A stretch of 64,000 nt of DNA from Phaeobacter porticola (GTDB taxonomy: Bacteria > Pseudomonadota > Alphaproteobacteria > Rhodobacterales > Rhodobacteraceae): positions 2,542,001 to 2,606,000 of the forward strand of contig NZ_CP016364.1 in assembly GCF_001888185.1 (NCBI RefSeq), given 5' to 3'. Within the stretch, counting starts at the first letter, position 1. Every line of letters starts with the position of its first letter. Positions 34,926 to 43,585 of the stretch are shown here, one piece after another. The translations under genes were made by a program, and so were the position numbers. The notes under the pieces are model-generated. The model was not told where the DNA came from and ran no database searches. It saw only the letters and a list, made by a program, of their open reading frames with translations.

Positions 34926-36593
34926 ATGGCAAGTTCAGCTTTTTTCTTTACGGGTAAGGATCCAATACGCTTAGCTGAGGCCGAGCTAAAAGAGTACTAT
35001 CGCTCTAGGCTTGCGGTCATTGAAGTCGCTCCGGATGACAGTTGTAGGGTTCACTTTTGGGTGCCGAAGAGTGCTTTGGGACCCAAATGGTATACCTACG
35101 GGCCGGTAAGTATTTGCTTCTTATCAAATCAAACGGGCCAAAGGATTCTTGATGCAGGCGAAGCTATCCATATTATTGATGAAAGCACCAAAAAAACAGC
35201 CTTTGTTGACGTAAGCTCAAATGATCTAGGAGTTTCATTCGTCACGATGGGACTTTCGGCCATGGATTATCGTGCGCTGGTTGACCATCTTGGCAGTCAC
35301 CATGCTTTGGAGGCTTTACTCACAGTTAACGACATCATTTCATTGAAAGAATATCGGCCAAATAACCCAGAAATCAAAAATCACCGCCTTAGGAAGAGAG
35401 TGCTAAAGTCCCTGATTAGGCGGACTGAACAATCGTTTCTTTTAGAAAATGGTATCGAAATACTAAAGGAAAACGAGCGTGCGTCGATTGACGCTGCACG
35501 CCCCGAGTTTAGGTGTGGATTCCGGTTACGGGACGGTAGGGAATATTCATTCGATTTTAGATTCGGTTTGACTACGGATTTGGGGCAGCGGATTGCAGTT
35601 CTAATCGGGGAGAATGGTTCAGGGAAAACTCAAACTTTACGGCATATCGCCAAAATGGCGCTAGGTGCTCTTTCGGACGACTGGCGCGGCAATTTTATAC
35701 CAAGCAGAATTATTGGTTTTTACTCAGGTCATAGGGTCTCAAAGGTTTTCCCACCGCAGACACTAAAGCGAATGATATCTGGGTATAAGATATACAATAT
35801 GGCTGACGAGGCCGGGCGGTCGTCAGCCAGCCTAATTGATACTTTATTGGAAATGATTGGTTCGGACGCTAGGGTAGCTGACACAACTCGGTTTGAAATA
35901 TTACTTGATAGTCTGGACCAAGCTCGAAAGAAACGCCCTATCTCCATTTTCCATGAAATACATGGCCCGATTGATGTGTCGAAAATTCGTCCAGCACACA
36001 TGGGTGATGGTAACGTTGTTTTCGTCACGCGAACCGATGGTCAAGTCCAAGAAGATATCTCTGATTTTAAGGAATCAATAGATCGTTCGAAGGGCGTGTT
36101 CGGTAGGGAACCAGACGATCTAAGTTCCGGTGAAGAAGCCTATATACGGTTTTGCATCTTTTCCTCCGCTTATACCGAAAATGGATCTTTAATTTTGCTG
36201 GATGAGCCAGAAGTGTTTTTGCACCCTCAATTTATCGATGCATTGATGGGTTCTCTGCACAGAGTCTTAGAATTGACGGGATCAGTTGCCGTAGTTGCCA
36301 CCCACTCGGCCTATGTTGTCCGTTGTGTGCAAGAAGAGATGGTTCATATCATTAGGAACGGCGCAGAAAGTGTTGTTGACGGTAGAGTGGGCGTCCAAAA
36401 AACAAGGATGAAGACATTCGGAGCCGATGTCGGCTTAATTTCTCTTTTTGTTTTTGGCGAAGACGAAATGGAAACTACCGAAAACCGTGCTCTCAGTCAC
36501 ATTTCAAGAACCGGTCAGGGCGTCTCATCTCTTAAGTCGCTCGTATCAGAAGATTTGATTTCTAAGATTGTAAACAAAAATGAAGAAGATTGA
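34926..36593 (+). CDS. SMC/ABC-type AAA ATPase, PtuA-like (putative defence)
   Basis: A 555-residue ATPase from the ATG at 34926 (a TTG three codons upstream is also possible). The N-terminal 210 residues match no family I know. The ATPase core has Walker A GENGSGKT at about 228-235, the ABC signature DLSSGEEAYIRF at about 398-409, Walker B LILLDEPE at 422-429, and the H-loop ATHSAYV at 458-464. This is the overcome-lysogenisation/AAA15-like layout of PtuA in Septu systems. It overlaps the HNH-nuclease gene by 14 bases, so the two are made together. AT-rich codon use differs sharply from the chromosome backbone, indicating transfer. Septu assignment is inference; retron- or Gabija-type relatives cannot be excluded. 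Confidence 0.8.
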   Translation: MASSAFFFTGKDPIRLAEAELKEYYRSRLAVIEVAPDDSCRVHFWVPKSALGPKWYTYGPVSICFLSNQTGQRILDAGEAIHIIDESTKKTAFVDVSSNDLGVSFVTMGLSAMDYRALVDHLGSHHALEALLTVNDIISLKEYRPNNPEIKNHRLRKRVLKSLIRRTEQSFLLENGIEILKENERASIDAARPEFRCGFRLRDGREYSFDFRFGLTTDLGQRIAVLIGENGSGKTQTLRHIAKMALGALSDDWRGNFIPSRIIGFYSGHRVSKVFPPQTLKRMISGYKIYNMADEAGRSSASLIDTLLEMIGSDARVADTTRFEILLDSLDQARKKRPISIFHEIHGPIDVSKIRPAHMGDGNVVFVTRTDGQVQEDISDFKESIDRSKGVFGREPDDLSSGEEAYIRFCIFSSAYTENGSLILLDEPEVFLHPQFIDALMGSLHRVLELTGSVAVVATHSAYVVRCVQEEMVHIIRNGAESVVDGRVGVQKTRMKTFGADVGLISLFVFGEDEMETTENRALSHISRTGQGVSSLKSLVSEDLISKIVNKNEED

Positions 36594-37410
36594 TAAGCCG
36601 CATGACAGCGGCTCGGCCAGTCTATGTGCAGCCAGTAGAAACAAGAAACTAAGAAAAACGTACCCAAATCTTCTCAGGCTCGGATTGCGTACGGAGCGCC
36701 TGGCTCAGCACTACGATGCTGCGGGCGGAGACCCGAACATTGTAAGGTCTAATCGCATTTCTGCTAAAGAGAAACAGGCCGTTCTTGACCTGTATGAATC
36801 GCCTCCTAAAGGAATGGGCTACATTGGAGAGCTTCGGGATTCACTGGCTGGGGAAACGTGCCCAATGTGCGGGGGATACAATCCAACCGAACTTGACCAC
36901 TATTTAACGAAAAAAAAGTACCCAGAGTACGCATGCGTTTCATATAATCTTGTACCAGCTTGCTCCTGCAATCGAATGCGCGGTGAGAGATTATTTGATC
37001 AAGTAACTCATGCAAGGGTTCTTCATCCCTACTACGATGATTGCATGGTAGAGCCTTTGATCGATCTAAAATTTAACCCGAACGACACTCCACCGCTTTT
37101 TACGATCAACTATACGATTTCAGCCTCCAATCCAAATTACAACAACGTCAAATTTCATGTAGACAACATAGTTCTTAGGACCAACTTCTTAACGCATATT
37201 GGAAAGAGATGGGGACGCTTGAAGGCTCAACCCGATGCGATTCTTCCTAAGCATAGGGACTACCGGGCTAGCCGCGACGAATTTCACTCATACTTGATTG
37301 AGCTTAGTGATGGGAAATCTGCTGAGACAGGCCCAAATTCTTGGGCAGCGATTTTCTTTCGCTCAATCTCGAGGCGAAGTGTTTCAGACTGGATCTTTGA
37401 TAACTGCTAG
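36580..37410 (+). CDS. HNH endonuclease, PtuB-like partner
   Basis: A 276-residue protein with a Cys-containing HNH centre. CPMC has C94 and C97, TELDHY places the catalytic Asp-His at 106-107, NLVPACSCN has N123 with C128 and C130, so zinc-binding cysteines surround the active site. The second pair is spaced CxC instead of the usual CxxC. The N-terminal 90 residues are basic and helical; the C-terminal half (from about 150) is unrecognised. The gene overlaps the ATPase gene, the arrangement of Septu PtuA/PtuB pairs, in which the ATPase controls DNA cleavage by the HNH subunit. The target is not known here. Confidence 0.78.
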   Translation: MKKIDKPHDSGSASLCAASRNKKLRKTYPNLLRLGLRTERLAQHYDAAGGDPNIVRSNRISAKEKQAVLDLYESPPKGMGYIGELRDSLAGETCPMCGGYNPTELDHYLTKKKYPEYACVSYNLVPACSCNRMRGERLFDQVTHARVLHPYYDDCMVEPLIDLKFNPNDTPPLFTINYTISASNPNYNNVKFHVDNIVLRTNFLTHIGKRWGRLKAQPDAILPKHRDYRASRDEFHSYLIELSDGKSAETGPNSWAAIFFRSISRRSVSDWIFDNC

Positions 37411-37512
37411 GCCTTTAGATCAATTTTAGGGTGGTAGAGAATATCTGCCTGTGTTGCGAGGAAGAAAACTCTATTGCAACGGGGGCACTGTGTTTAATTT
37501 TCAATGGGCTTC

Positions 37513-37537
37513 GTACGTAGGTTCAATGTATATGCTA
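37513..37537 (+). repeat. 25-bp direct repeat, left copy (candidate att-like site)
   Basis: Matches 44285-44309 at 23 of 25 positions. The shared core is AGGTTCAATGTA between outer GTAC and ATGCTA. Flanking bases differ, so it is not part of a longer duplicated element. It lies between the ATPase/HNH module and the CHAT module. Confidence 0.6.
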
Positions 37538-37597
37538 CAGGCTGGCAGGAACAGGAACCAGCAACGTTCTACACTTGGTGCTTTGTGAAGGTGAATG

Positions 37598-37942
37598 TTA
37601 CCGGCTTGCATCCCTGGCTCGGACCTTCGGAACCTTCACCGCGATCGACCCGATCCCGGTCTGCACGACGCGTTCCTGGTGGTATCCTCGGCCTACAACT
37701 GCGGCGCGGCCATTGGCTGTGCGTCGGAAGGCAAACTCAGCGAGAAAGGCGTCGCGTTCGGCTTCGACGGCAGTCTGCAGGGAGTCCCGAGCGCTTTTGC
37801 GCAAGAGATCTGTCAGCGGCTCTGTGGCCGCGTCTCGACCGGTGAAATCAATGATGGTAGCCTCACTCGTGATAGTGGTGCTCCTTGGGTTGGTGGTTCG
37901 TGTCGCAACAACAGACCAACCAGATGCACCGCCGTCATTCAA
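37598..37942 (-). pseudogene. IS256-family transposase remnant (N-terminal fragment)
   Basis: A 114-residue frame. EATIIDFTGRDAATEPLTDLL, AVEAERDAFLAEFAFRRTANGRAAVV and ERVVQTGIGSIAVKVPKVRARD are the N-terminal region of mutator/IS256-type transposases. The protein stops after about 100 of the roughly 400 residues expected, before any catalytic Asp, so this is a truncated relic. The surrounding 37411-38027 holds no other gene. Confidence 0.85.
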
Positions 37943-38027
37943 ACCGCCTGAATACCAGATTCACTAATAGCTCACTTCGTTTCAGGGTATTGTTCGAGAA
38001 TTTCATCCGGGGTGAATTTAACAGCGT

Positions 38028-40769
38028 GTGGGGGCTTGGGAGAACGAAGAATTGAAGCAACGATCAACGATCAATGAGTTGCGACAAGAGTGGCATCGGA
38101 TTGGACAAGGCGATGAAGCGTCATTGAAGGTGCTTCACTCGAAGATCGTAGATGTTGCCATAGCGACGAAAGAGCCTCTACCCCATGCTCTCATACATTT
38201 GAGAGGACAGACCCAGGCGCGGCTTTATGAGTTTATACCAAGTCTGTCTTCTTTGAGGGATGCCTGTGCCGACCTTCGGCGGGCCTACCAGTATGCAATG
38301 GCGACAGATGATCCGCAGGAACAGCAATACCTGCGCGACCTGATTGTCGCCTTGTCTCGATTTGGCGAGCAGACCTCCGATGCCAATCTGTTGCAGGAGG
38401 TTGTTGATCTCAGCAGTGCATTTGAACCCTTTGATGCAACTACCGCGACCATCGCCAACGCAAAGGCCGTGGCAAGTCTTTGGCTGGGTTCCGTGTCTGG
38501 AGATAGTCAAATTGTGGAACGGGCCTGTCGAGAGTTGCAGGCATTGTTGAAGGACCCAAAGCTTGACGACCAGGCAAGGTCTCAAACTATCCAGAACACC
38601 TCCATCTTGTTGCTTGAAAATGCGAGGCATAACCGTTCTGAGCGCGTTTTCAGGGAGTTAGTTGATGTGCTCACACGGCCCAACTCTCACCTTCGGAAAT
38701 CTCAAGTCACGATCGGCACAGCCAAACTCGAACTTGCGCAACTGACAGGTGACAGAAAAACGCTTGGAGAAGCAATTGAGCATTTCAATTCGGCCCTGTC
38801 ATCCAGCGCCTTGTCTGCTAAAGACCGATCCCAAATTCTCCACTCACTGGGTCAAACCCATTTTTTGACCGGCAAACTGTCAAAGGAGCCGCAGAGCTTC
38901 AAGGATGCGGTCGGCAGTCTTACCGACGCTGTGGAGCTATTGGGTGAAACAACACTGGACGATGCTCGTCTTGCCCGGTTGAAGGCGGACCTCGGAGCAT
39001 ACACTCTTGCGCTCGCTTGGACGATTGGCGACGGGGCCTTGGCGAAGGAAGCCGCCGATCACTATCAGGCCGCCCGAGTGATGATCGGTCTCGAGAAAGC
39101 GCCCTATCTGTATGCTAGGGTCAGTCTCGGTCTCTTTGAACTTCATTACCGCATGAAGCACTGGGAACACGCCACAAATGTTGGCTTTGAGATTCTGGAT
39201 GCTTTTGAGCGAATACAAAGCAATCCGCGTCTGACATCTGGCATCAACGACTTCGGCCCGCGCGCTCTAAGTGGTTTTGGCGACAAGCTCGCAGCCTGCC
39301 TGATCCTTTCCGACAGGCCGAGTGAAGCGGCATTCCAACTGGATAAGCTCCGCGGACGCCGCATCGCTCTGTCGAAACTCAGACGCCAATCGACAGGAGA
39401 CGAAGACCCGGAACTGATCAAACTTCGGACGAAACTAGATTTGGCAATAAAGGACGGAGACGACAGAGAGTGTCGCATTGCTTGGGAGGATTATCTAACC
39501 AAGCGCCGCGAGCTCAGATTTGATTTAGTTGATCGAGAACTTCGGGAATTCTTCGAAGCTCCCGCAAATACAGATGATGGAACCTTTGTTCATCTGACCT
39601 TTTCGATTTTCGGTTCGCATGCCCTCATACGGCCACTTTCACAATCTGAGTGGATAACAATCCCACTTCCGAAATCCGCACTCCCAACCATCAATAGTCT
39701 ATTGACCTCCAGCGATGATTCCCTCAGCTGGCAAGCAGCCTATGGCGCTCTGCTTGAGAACCCAGACACACAAGGGGAGCCTTTCGAATGCTGGAACCGT
39801 GTTGTTGAACGAGCCAGAGCCGAAATAGGTCATCATGTTCTGGGCCCGATTCATCAGGGTCTGATTGCGAATGGTATCAAACCTGGAGGAAGACTGATTA
39901 TGAGTGTTCCGGGCGAGTTCGCCAAGCTCCCATTTGCCTCCGCAAAACTTGACGAAGACCTGACGATGGATGGAGCATGGGCGTTTTCCATTGCGCCGTC
40001 GCTGGCGACACTTGGGTCTGTGCCTGACAACTACCAACGCGGTTTTGCATGTGTTTCGCCAAATTTGAAAAGAGACACCAATCTCCCAGATTTGCCGTTT
40101 GCCGGGCACGAATCCAAAGCTTTGGCGCGTACAAATCCCCAAGCAAGGATAATCGATGGTTCCTCAGCGACCCCAACCGCCGTTCTGGAAGCCTTCAAGT
40201 CCCAACAAATTGTCCATCTCGCCTGCCATTCCCGATATGGCGGGCACAACGATACCGGCATCTTTTTGGCGGATGGTGAATTTCTGTCTCTTCGACGAAT
40301 GGTCGCTGTGGGTCACCAACAACTCCAGACCAGTTTAGTGGTGCTTTCGGCCTGCGAAGCTGGACTTGTCGGATTAACATCGGATCGAGATGAGTATGTT
40401 GGGTTGCCGGGGACGTTGCTGGAGCTTGGCGTCACCGGAGTTGTGGCACCGCTTTGGCCTGTTCACGACGATGCAGCCCTCGTCTTTTCAGATCATTTCT
40501 ATCGATGCTTGTTCGGTCCTACTGGCGCAACAGCGATGTCGCCGGTGCAAGCCCTGTCAGGAGCAAAACAGTTCTTACGTGACGCGACTTGGAAGACGCT
40601 CACCGAAGACCATTATTTGGAGGCCTCCATGTATAGTTCATCAGCACCTCGGCTTCGACGTATCGACAAAACCTTGACGCCTGCGGAAAGTGGGGCACCG
40701 TCCTCATTGGAGGAGAAACCATTCGCCCATCCGCATCATTGGTCAGGCTGGACACTTTGGGGCCGTTAA
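38028..40769 (+). CDS. TPR-CHAT caspase-like protease
   Basis: A 913-residue protein from a GTG start with a GGGGTGA site upstream. Residues about 20-430 are alpha-helical TPR-like repeats (for example FNSALSSSALSAKDRSQILHSLGQTHFLTG). After a linker, the C-terminal 400 residues form a CHAT domain: SVPGEFAKLPFASAKL, then the catalytic His734 in HLACHS and Cys776 in VVLSACEAG, then PGTLLELGVTGVVAPLWPV. CHAT proteases are caspase relatives used in several bacterial defence systems, where the TPR part senses a trigger and the protease cleaves a partner. No gRAMP or gasdermin gene is recognisable nearby. The stop overlaps the convergent 282-aa gene by 4 bases. Confidence 0.88.
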   Translation: MGAWENEELKQRSTINELRQEWHRIGQGDEASLKVLHSKIVDVAIATKEPLPHALIHLRGQTQARLYEFIPSLSSLRDACADLRRAYQYAMATDDPQEQQYLRDLIVALSRFGEQTSDANLLQEVVDLSSAFEPFDATTATIANAKAVASLWLGSVSGDSQIVERACRELQALLKDPKLDDQARSQTIQNTSILLLENARHNRSERVFRELVDVLTRPNSHLRKSQVTIGTAKLELAQLTGDRKTLGEAIEHFNSALSSSALSAKDRSQILHSLGQTHFLTGKLSKEPQSFKDAVGSLTDAVELLGETTLDDARLARLKADLGAYTLALAWTIGDGALAKEAADHYQAARVMIGLEKAPYLYARVSLGLFELHYRMKHWEHATNVGFEILDAFERIQSNPRLTSGINDFGPRALSGFGDKLAACLILSDRPSEAAFQLDKLRGRRIALSKLRRQSTGDEDPELIKLRTKLDLAIKDGDDRECRIAWEDYLTKRRELRFDLVDRELREFFEAPANTDDGTFVHLTFSIFGSHALIRPLSQSEWITIPLPKSALPTINSLLTSSDDSLSWQAAYGALLENPDTQGEPFECWNRVVERARAEIGHHVLGPIHQGLIANGIKPGGRLIMSVPGEFAKLPFASAKLDEDLTMDGAWAFSIAPSLATLGSVPDNYQRGFACVSPNLKRDTNLPDLPFAGHESKALARTNPQARIIDGSSATPTAVLEAFKSQQIVHLACHSRYGGHNDTGIFLADGEFLSLRRMVAVGHQQLQTSLVVLSACEAGLVGLTSDRDEYVGLPGTLLELGVTGVVAPLWPVHDDAALVFSDHFYRCLFGPTGATAMSPVQALSGAKQFLRDATWKTLTEDHYLEASMYSSSAPRLRRIDKTLTPAESGAPSSLEEKPFAHPHHWSGWTLWGR

Positions 40770-41614
40770 ACCACTTGATAGGCACATGTAGCGACCAAAA
40801 CAGAATCTAGTTCCGAAGAAATAAGATCACACAAATCTGTGGTTTGTTTAGCCGAAAGAAGCCCGTCCTCTGGTAGGCTCCCTGTTTTGAGAAGCGCCAA
40901 AAGTCGATGATCGAAAGGTTTCCGAGACAAGACAACGTACATATCAAACGTGTTGGCGGGTCCCGAAACCGCATACTCTATGTCAACAGAAGCGACACGT
41001 TCTGTCTGTTCAAGGCCCAATTTGATCGGGACTTGATGATCAACACCACTTCCCTCCAGAGCCCCAAATACTTGCCAGTCCCCCGCGCGCCGGTCGAATT
41101 CCAATGCCATCAGATAGCCTTTCAACAAGACTTCTTCAGCCAGGTAAGTACAGACAATCTGCATATGTGAACCGATGGAGAGCTGGTTCTCGACGGTTTC
41201 CTTTGAAATCCGGCGTAAACCCGGACGATCGGTCGTCGGACGTCTTCTAATTTCTGCTCTGAAGCTATCGCCAGTCAGATTTGCCTCGAGCAAAGCTTTC
41301 AGATCTGACCCTTCCAGGCCATCAATCTCGCTTTCCCACACGTTCGCATCCGCCAAAAAGGCTGGTTGTGACAAGCCAACCTGACCTGCTCGGCTTGCCT
41401 GAAAAAGTGCTATCGCGAACCGTTCGTTGGATGGCCGTCGCCCATCGAACTTCAAACGAAAATCATCGATTTCCGGTGTTTCAACCGGATCAATTGCTCG
41501 CATTTCGACGCACAATTCTCCGGGGGTCATCCGATAAGAAGGACACCGATCCCAAAAGAGTTCCAAACGTGCTTTCCAGTCAATTTTGAGGGTGTTTTTT
41601 GCTGGTCTCCCCAC
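40766..41614 (-). CDS. Unrecognised 282-aa protein convergent with the CHAT gene
   Basis: Starts at GTG 41614 with AGGAAGG eight bases upstream, a good Shine-Dalgarno. The N terminus is basic (GRPAKNTLKIDWKARLELFWDRC) and then mixed, with RRPSNERFAIALFQASRAGQVG at about residues 54-75. The C-terminal half looks beta-rich (ALEFDRRAGDWQVFGALEG, VASVDIEYAVSG, DMYVVLSRKP). There is no signal peptide, membrane helix or known catalytic motif that I can see. It shares its last bases with the CHAT stop and is divergent from the 423-aa gene, so all three form one compact unit. A CHAT substrate or regulator is possible but unproven. Confidence 0.7.
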   Translation of the reverse strand: MGRPAKNTLKIDWKARLELFWDRCPSYRMTPGELCVEMRAIDPVETPEIDDFRLKFDGRRPSNERFAIALFQASRAGQVGLSQPAFLADANVWESEIDGLEGSDLKALLEANLTGDSFRAEIRRRPTTDRPGLRRISKETVENQLSIGSHMQIVCTYLAEEVLLKGYLMALEFDRRAGDWQVFGALEGSGVDHQVPIKLGLEQTERVASVDIEYAVSGPANTFDMYVVLSRKPFDHRLLALLKTGSLPEDGLLSAKQTTDLCDLISSELDSVLVATCAYQVV

Positions 41615-41729
41615 TTTTTTGCCTTCCTGTCAGTTTCTGTCAATTCTTGTAAAGCCCTGAAATAAATAAAAAATCCGATCTGTCTTTCCGTCAGGCAATG
41701 CTGCTTGGCCTTAACCGGAAAGGCAAATC
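41615..41729. promoter_or_regulatory. Divergent promoter region of the two unknown CHAT-linked genes
   Basis: 115 AT-rich bases between the 282-aa and 423-aa genes. TTCTGTCA recurs as CCTGTCAG, TTCTGTCA and TTTCCGTCAG variants, and AATAAATAAAAAAT sits near the middle. This is consistent with overlapping divergent promoters and a shared operator (inference). Confidence 0.45.
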
Positions 41730-43001
41730 ATGCGTACCAACAATACCGATACCTTTGCTCAAAGTCACGAGCTCCAAGAAAAAGGTAGAGAGCAACTCTT
41801 TGGCAAAAAGAAGCTAATTTTGGGAGTTTCAAGAACAGGGGCCAAGTTCACCCCGAAGAACCACAAGGACACCGGAGACCGCGTTTTCGATGCAATCAAT
41901 TCTGGTGATTTGATCGACGTGGAACGGGAGCGGATCAAGGCCGAACTCAAAGCACTCAAGTCTCTCGATGTAAAATACATCCATGAACACGCCCGTAATC
42001 CTGTTACCCACGAGCAGAGCGCTGACACGAGTCTCTATCAAAGCTTCTCAAAGCTCGCGAGATCCGTCGATCCAAGCGCCATGCTGAGCTTCGGCGCAAG
42101 CCGAAACGGTACCGAGATTTCAGCAGTGATCAAGGATGGAGGAGAACTTGCCCGAACGCGACACGCAGGGCTTTCCATAGCCGATGGTGGTGCAGAATTT
42201 GTGACCTCTCAAGCTGCGATCGAACTCCAGATTGTAACCGATCTTGAGCGCCAGGGATTTGTTCAGATAGACCATGCTTCCGGTGACTGGAAATTGCTCC
42301 GTGATTTCAAGGAATACGTTCCAAGCGGTAGTATTGAGGGCGCAAAGCTGGAAGTTCATTCAACGACTGGCGGTGGCAATTACGGTGCATCATCAGCATC
42401 GGTCCAAATGGACACTCTCCATTGGAGTATTGCACGACGTCGAGAGTTGGGTTTGCCATTCGAAGTTGAGTGGGTACAACATGGACGCAGCTCGCTTCTG
42501 ACTTGGTTTCTTATTCATGGCTTGGAAGATGGACTTGGTTCTGTCGGTCGATTGAATATCACAATTCTCTTTGGGTTCTCGCCACGATTGCCATTCCCAA
42601 AGCGCTATGCTGATTTCAAACGAGTTGTTGATGCGGCCCGTAGCGTCTCGTTAGCTCGGAACGGTCAAGATCGCGTACGTCTAAAGGTGTCAGTGTCAGT
42701 TGGGGCTGCAGTCTTACCACAACACGCCTTGGAGCAGGTCTGCACGATGGATGTTGGCCCAATGAAGGGACAGCTCTTGCAGCCCGTGGATAGGCTTACC
42801 GGCTATGCAGCGATGCCTGACAGCGGAGTAGACATCCTAAGGGTTGGTATGGAGGACACTCCCTATATGGTGGACCGCGCGAGAAATGTTGTTCCAACAA
42901 CGAACAGCCAGCTTGCAGAGCGCGCGCGCGGTTTTCTTGAGACATGTGGGGCAAACGTTGTGACCAATGAGCGGGTGTTGAAAAACTTCAGCCGGATTTG
43001 A
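41730..43001 (+). CDS. Unrecognised 423-aa protein in the CHAT locus
   Basis: A single intact frame with GGAAAGG upstream of the ATG. Features seen: a polar N-terminal 110 residues with a basic/acidic helix (LIDVERERIKAELKALKSLD); a Gly/Ser-rich loop near 215 (HSTTGGGNYGASSASV); and a short hydrophobic patch near 260-285 (SLLTWFLIHGLEDGLGSVGRLNITILFGF), too mixed to be a firm membrane helix. No catalytic motif or family is recognised. Composition is intermediate between island and backbone. Being adjacent to, and divergent from, the CHAT-linked gene, it may be an effector or protease substrate, but that is only a hypothesis. Confidence 0.7.
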   Translation: MRTNNTDTFAQSHELQEKGREQLFGKKKLILGVSRTGAKFTPKNHKDTGDRVFDAINSGDLIDVERERIKAELKALKSLDVKYIHEHARNPVTHEQSADTSLYQSFSKLARSVDPSAMLSFGASRNGTEISAVIKDGGELARTRHAGLSIADGGAEFVTSQAAIELQIVTDLERQGFVQIDHASGDWKLLRDFKEYVPSGSIEGAKLEVHSTTGGGNYGASSASVQMDTLHWSIARRRELGLPFEVEWVQHGRSSLLTWFLIHGLEDGLGSVGRLNITILFGFSPRLPFPKRYADFKRVVDAARSVSLARNGQDRVRLKVSVSVGAAVLPQHALEQVCTMDVGPMKGQLLQPVDRLTGYAAMPDSGVDILRVGMEDTPYMVDRARNVVPTTNSQLAERARGFLETCGANVVTNERVLKNFSRI

Positions 43002-43222
43002 TTAGAAAATTATCGCGACGGGCATACTGGTGCCCGTCGCATATCTGCCGGAAGCCCCTTGGATGATCCGTCGTGATCAAATCCGCTAAAGCGTTTCGGT
43101 TTTAACCTGATGCGTCAACGGCGGAGTAAAATCCGGCCACGTGGCGGCGCAAAACCAGACCAGTGGCGGCGCGCCACGCGCCATGGCCCATTGGCCGACG
43201 GGGACAATTCCGTGACAGGTGA

Positions 43223-43328
43223 TCAGATGGTGGCGTCTGTCTTGCGAGCGCGGCTTTGACCGAGCCGATAGCTGTCGCCGTTCACCTCGAGGATGTTGAC
43301 GTGGTGGGTCAACCGGTACAGTAGCGCC
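43223..43328 (-). pseudogene. IstB C-terminal remnant of another IS21-like element
   Basis: The minus strand reads ALLYRLTHHVNILEVNGDSY then RLGQSRARKTDATI and a TGA at 43223-43225. This is the last 34 residues of an IstB ATPase, but it differs from the intact copies in this window ([17 protein letters not shown]). The sequence to its left (43080-43220) would be the end of that element. Nothing upstream of residue 1 of this fragment matches, so it is a truncated relic. Confidence 0.75.
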
Positions 43329-43585
43329 TTTCTTTGCGTTTGGAGCTCTTGGTCTTGCAAGGCTAGGGCGCACGGGGCACCATGCTGCGACCACGCCGTA
43401 TTCCCTGAAGCCGACGTTCGTTTCTCCTGCCGCAGGGGAAAATATGGGCTCTCTTCCTCTGTTCGCTACAATCTGTACCAATGACTGCTATCATGTGCTG
43501 CGTGGTCTGGAATAGAAGCCTGGCTGCTTTGCTCAGCTGCTGGTCGGGCTTTGCATCAGTCAGTAAGCGTGTGAAAGTCGTTATC

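Noticed and set aside
43481-43585. N-terminal extension of the exonuclease gene
   Set aside because: The 35 extra residues are Cys/Trp/Ser-rich, overlap relic sequence and precede the family's normal start; ATG at 43586 is preferred.
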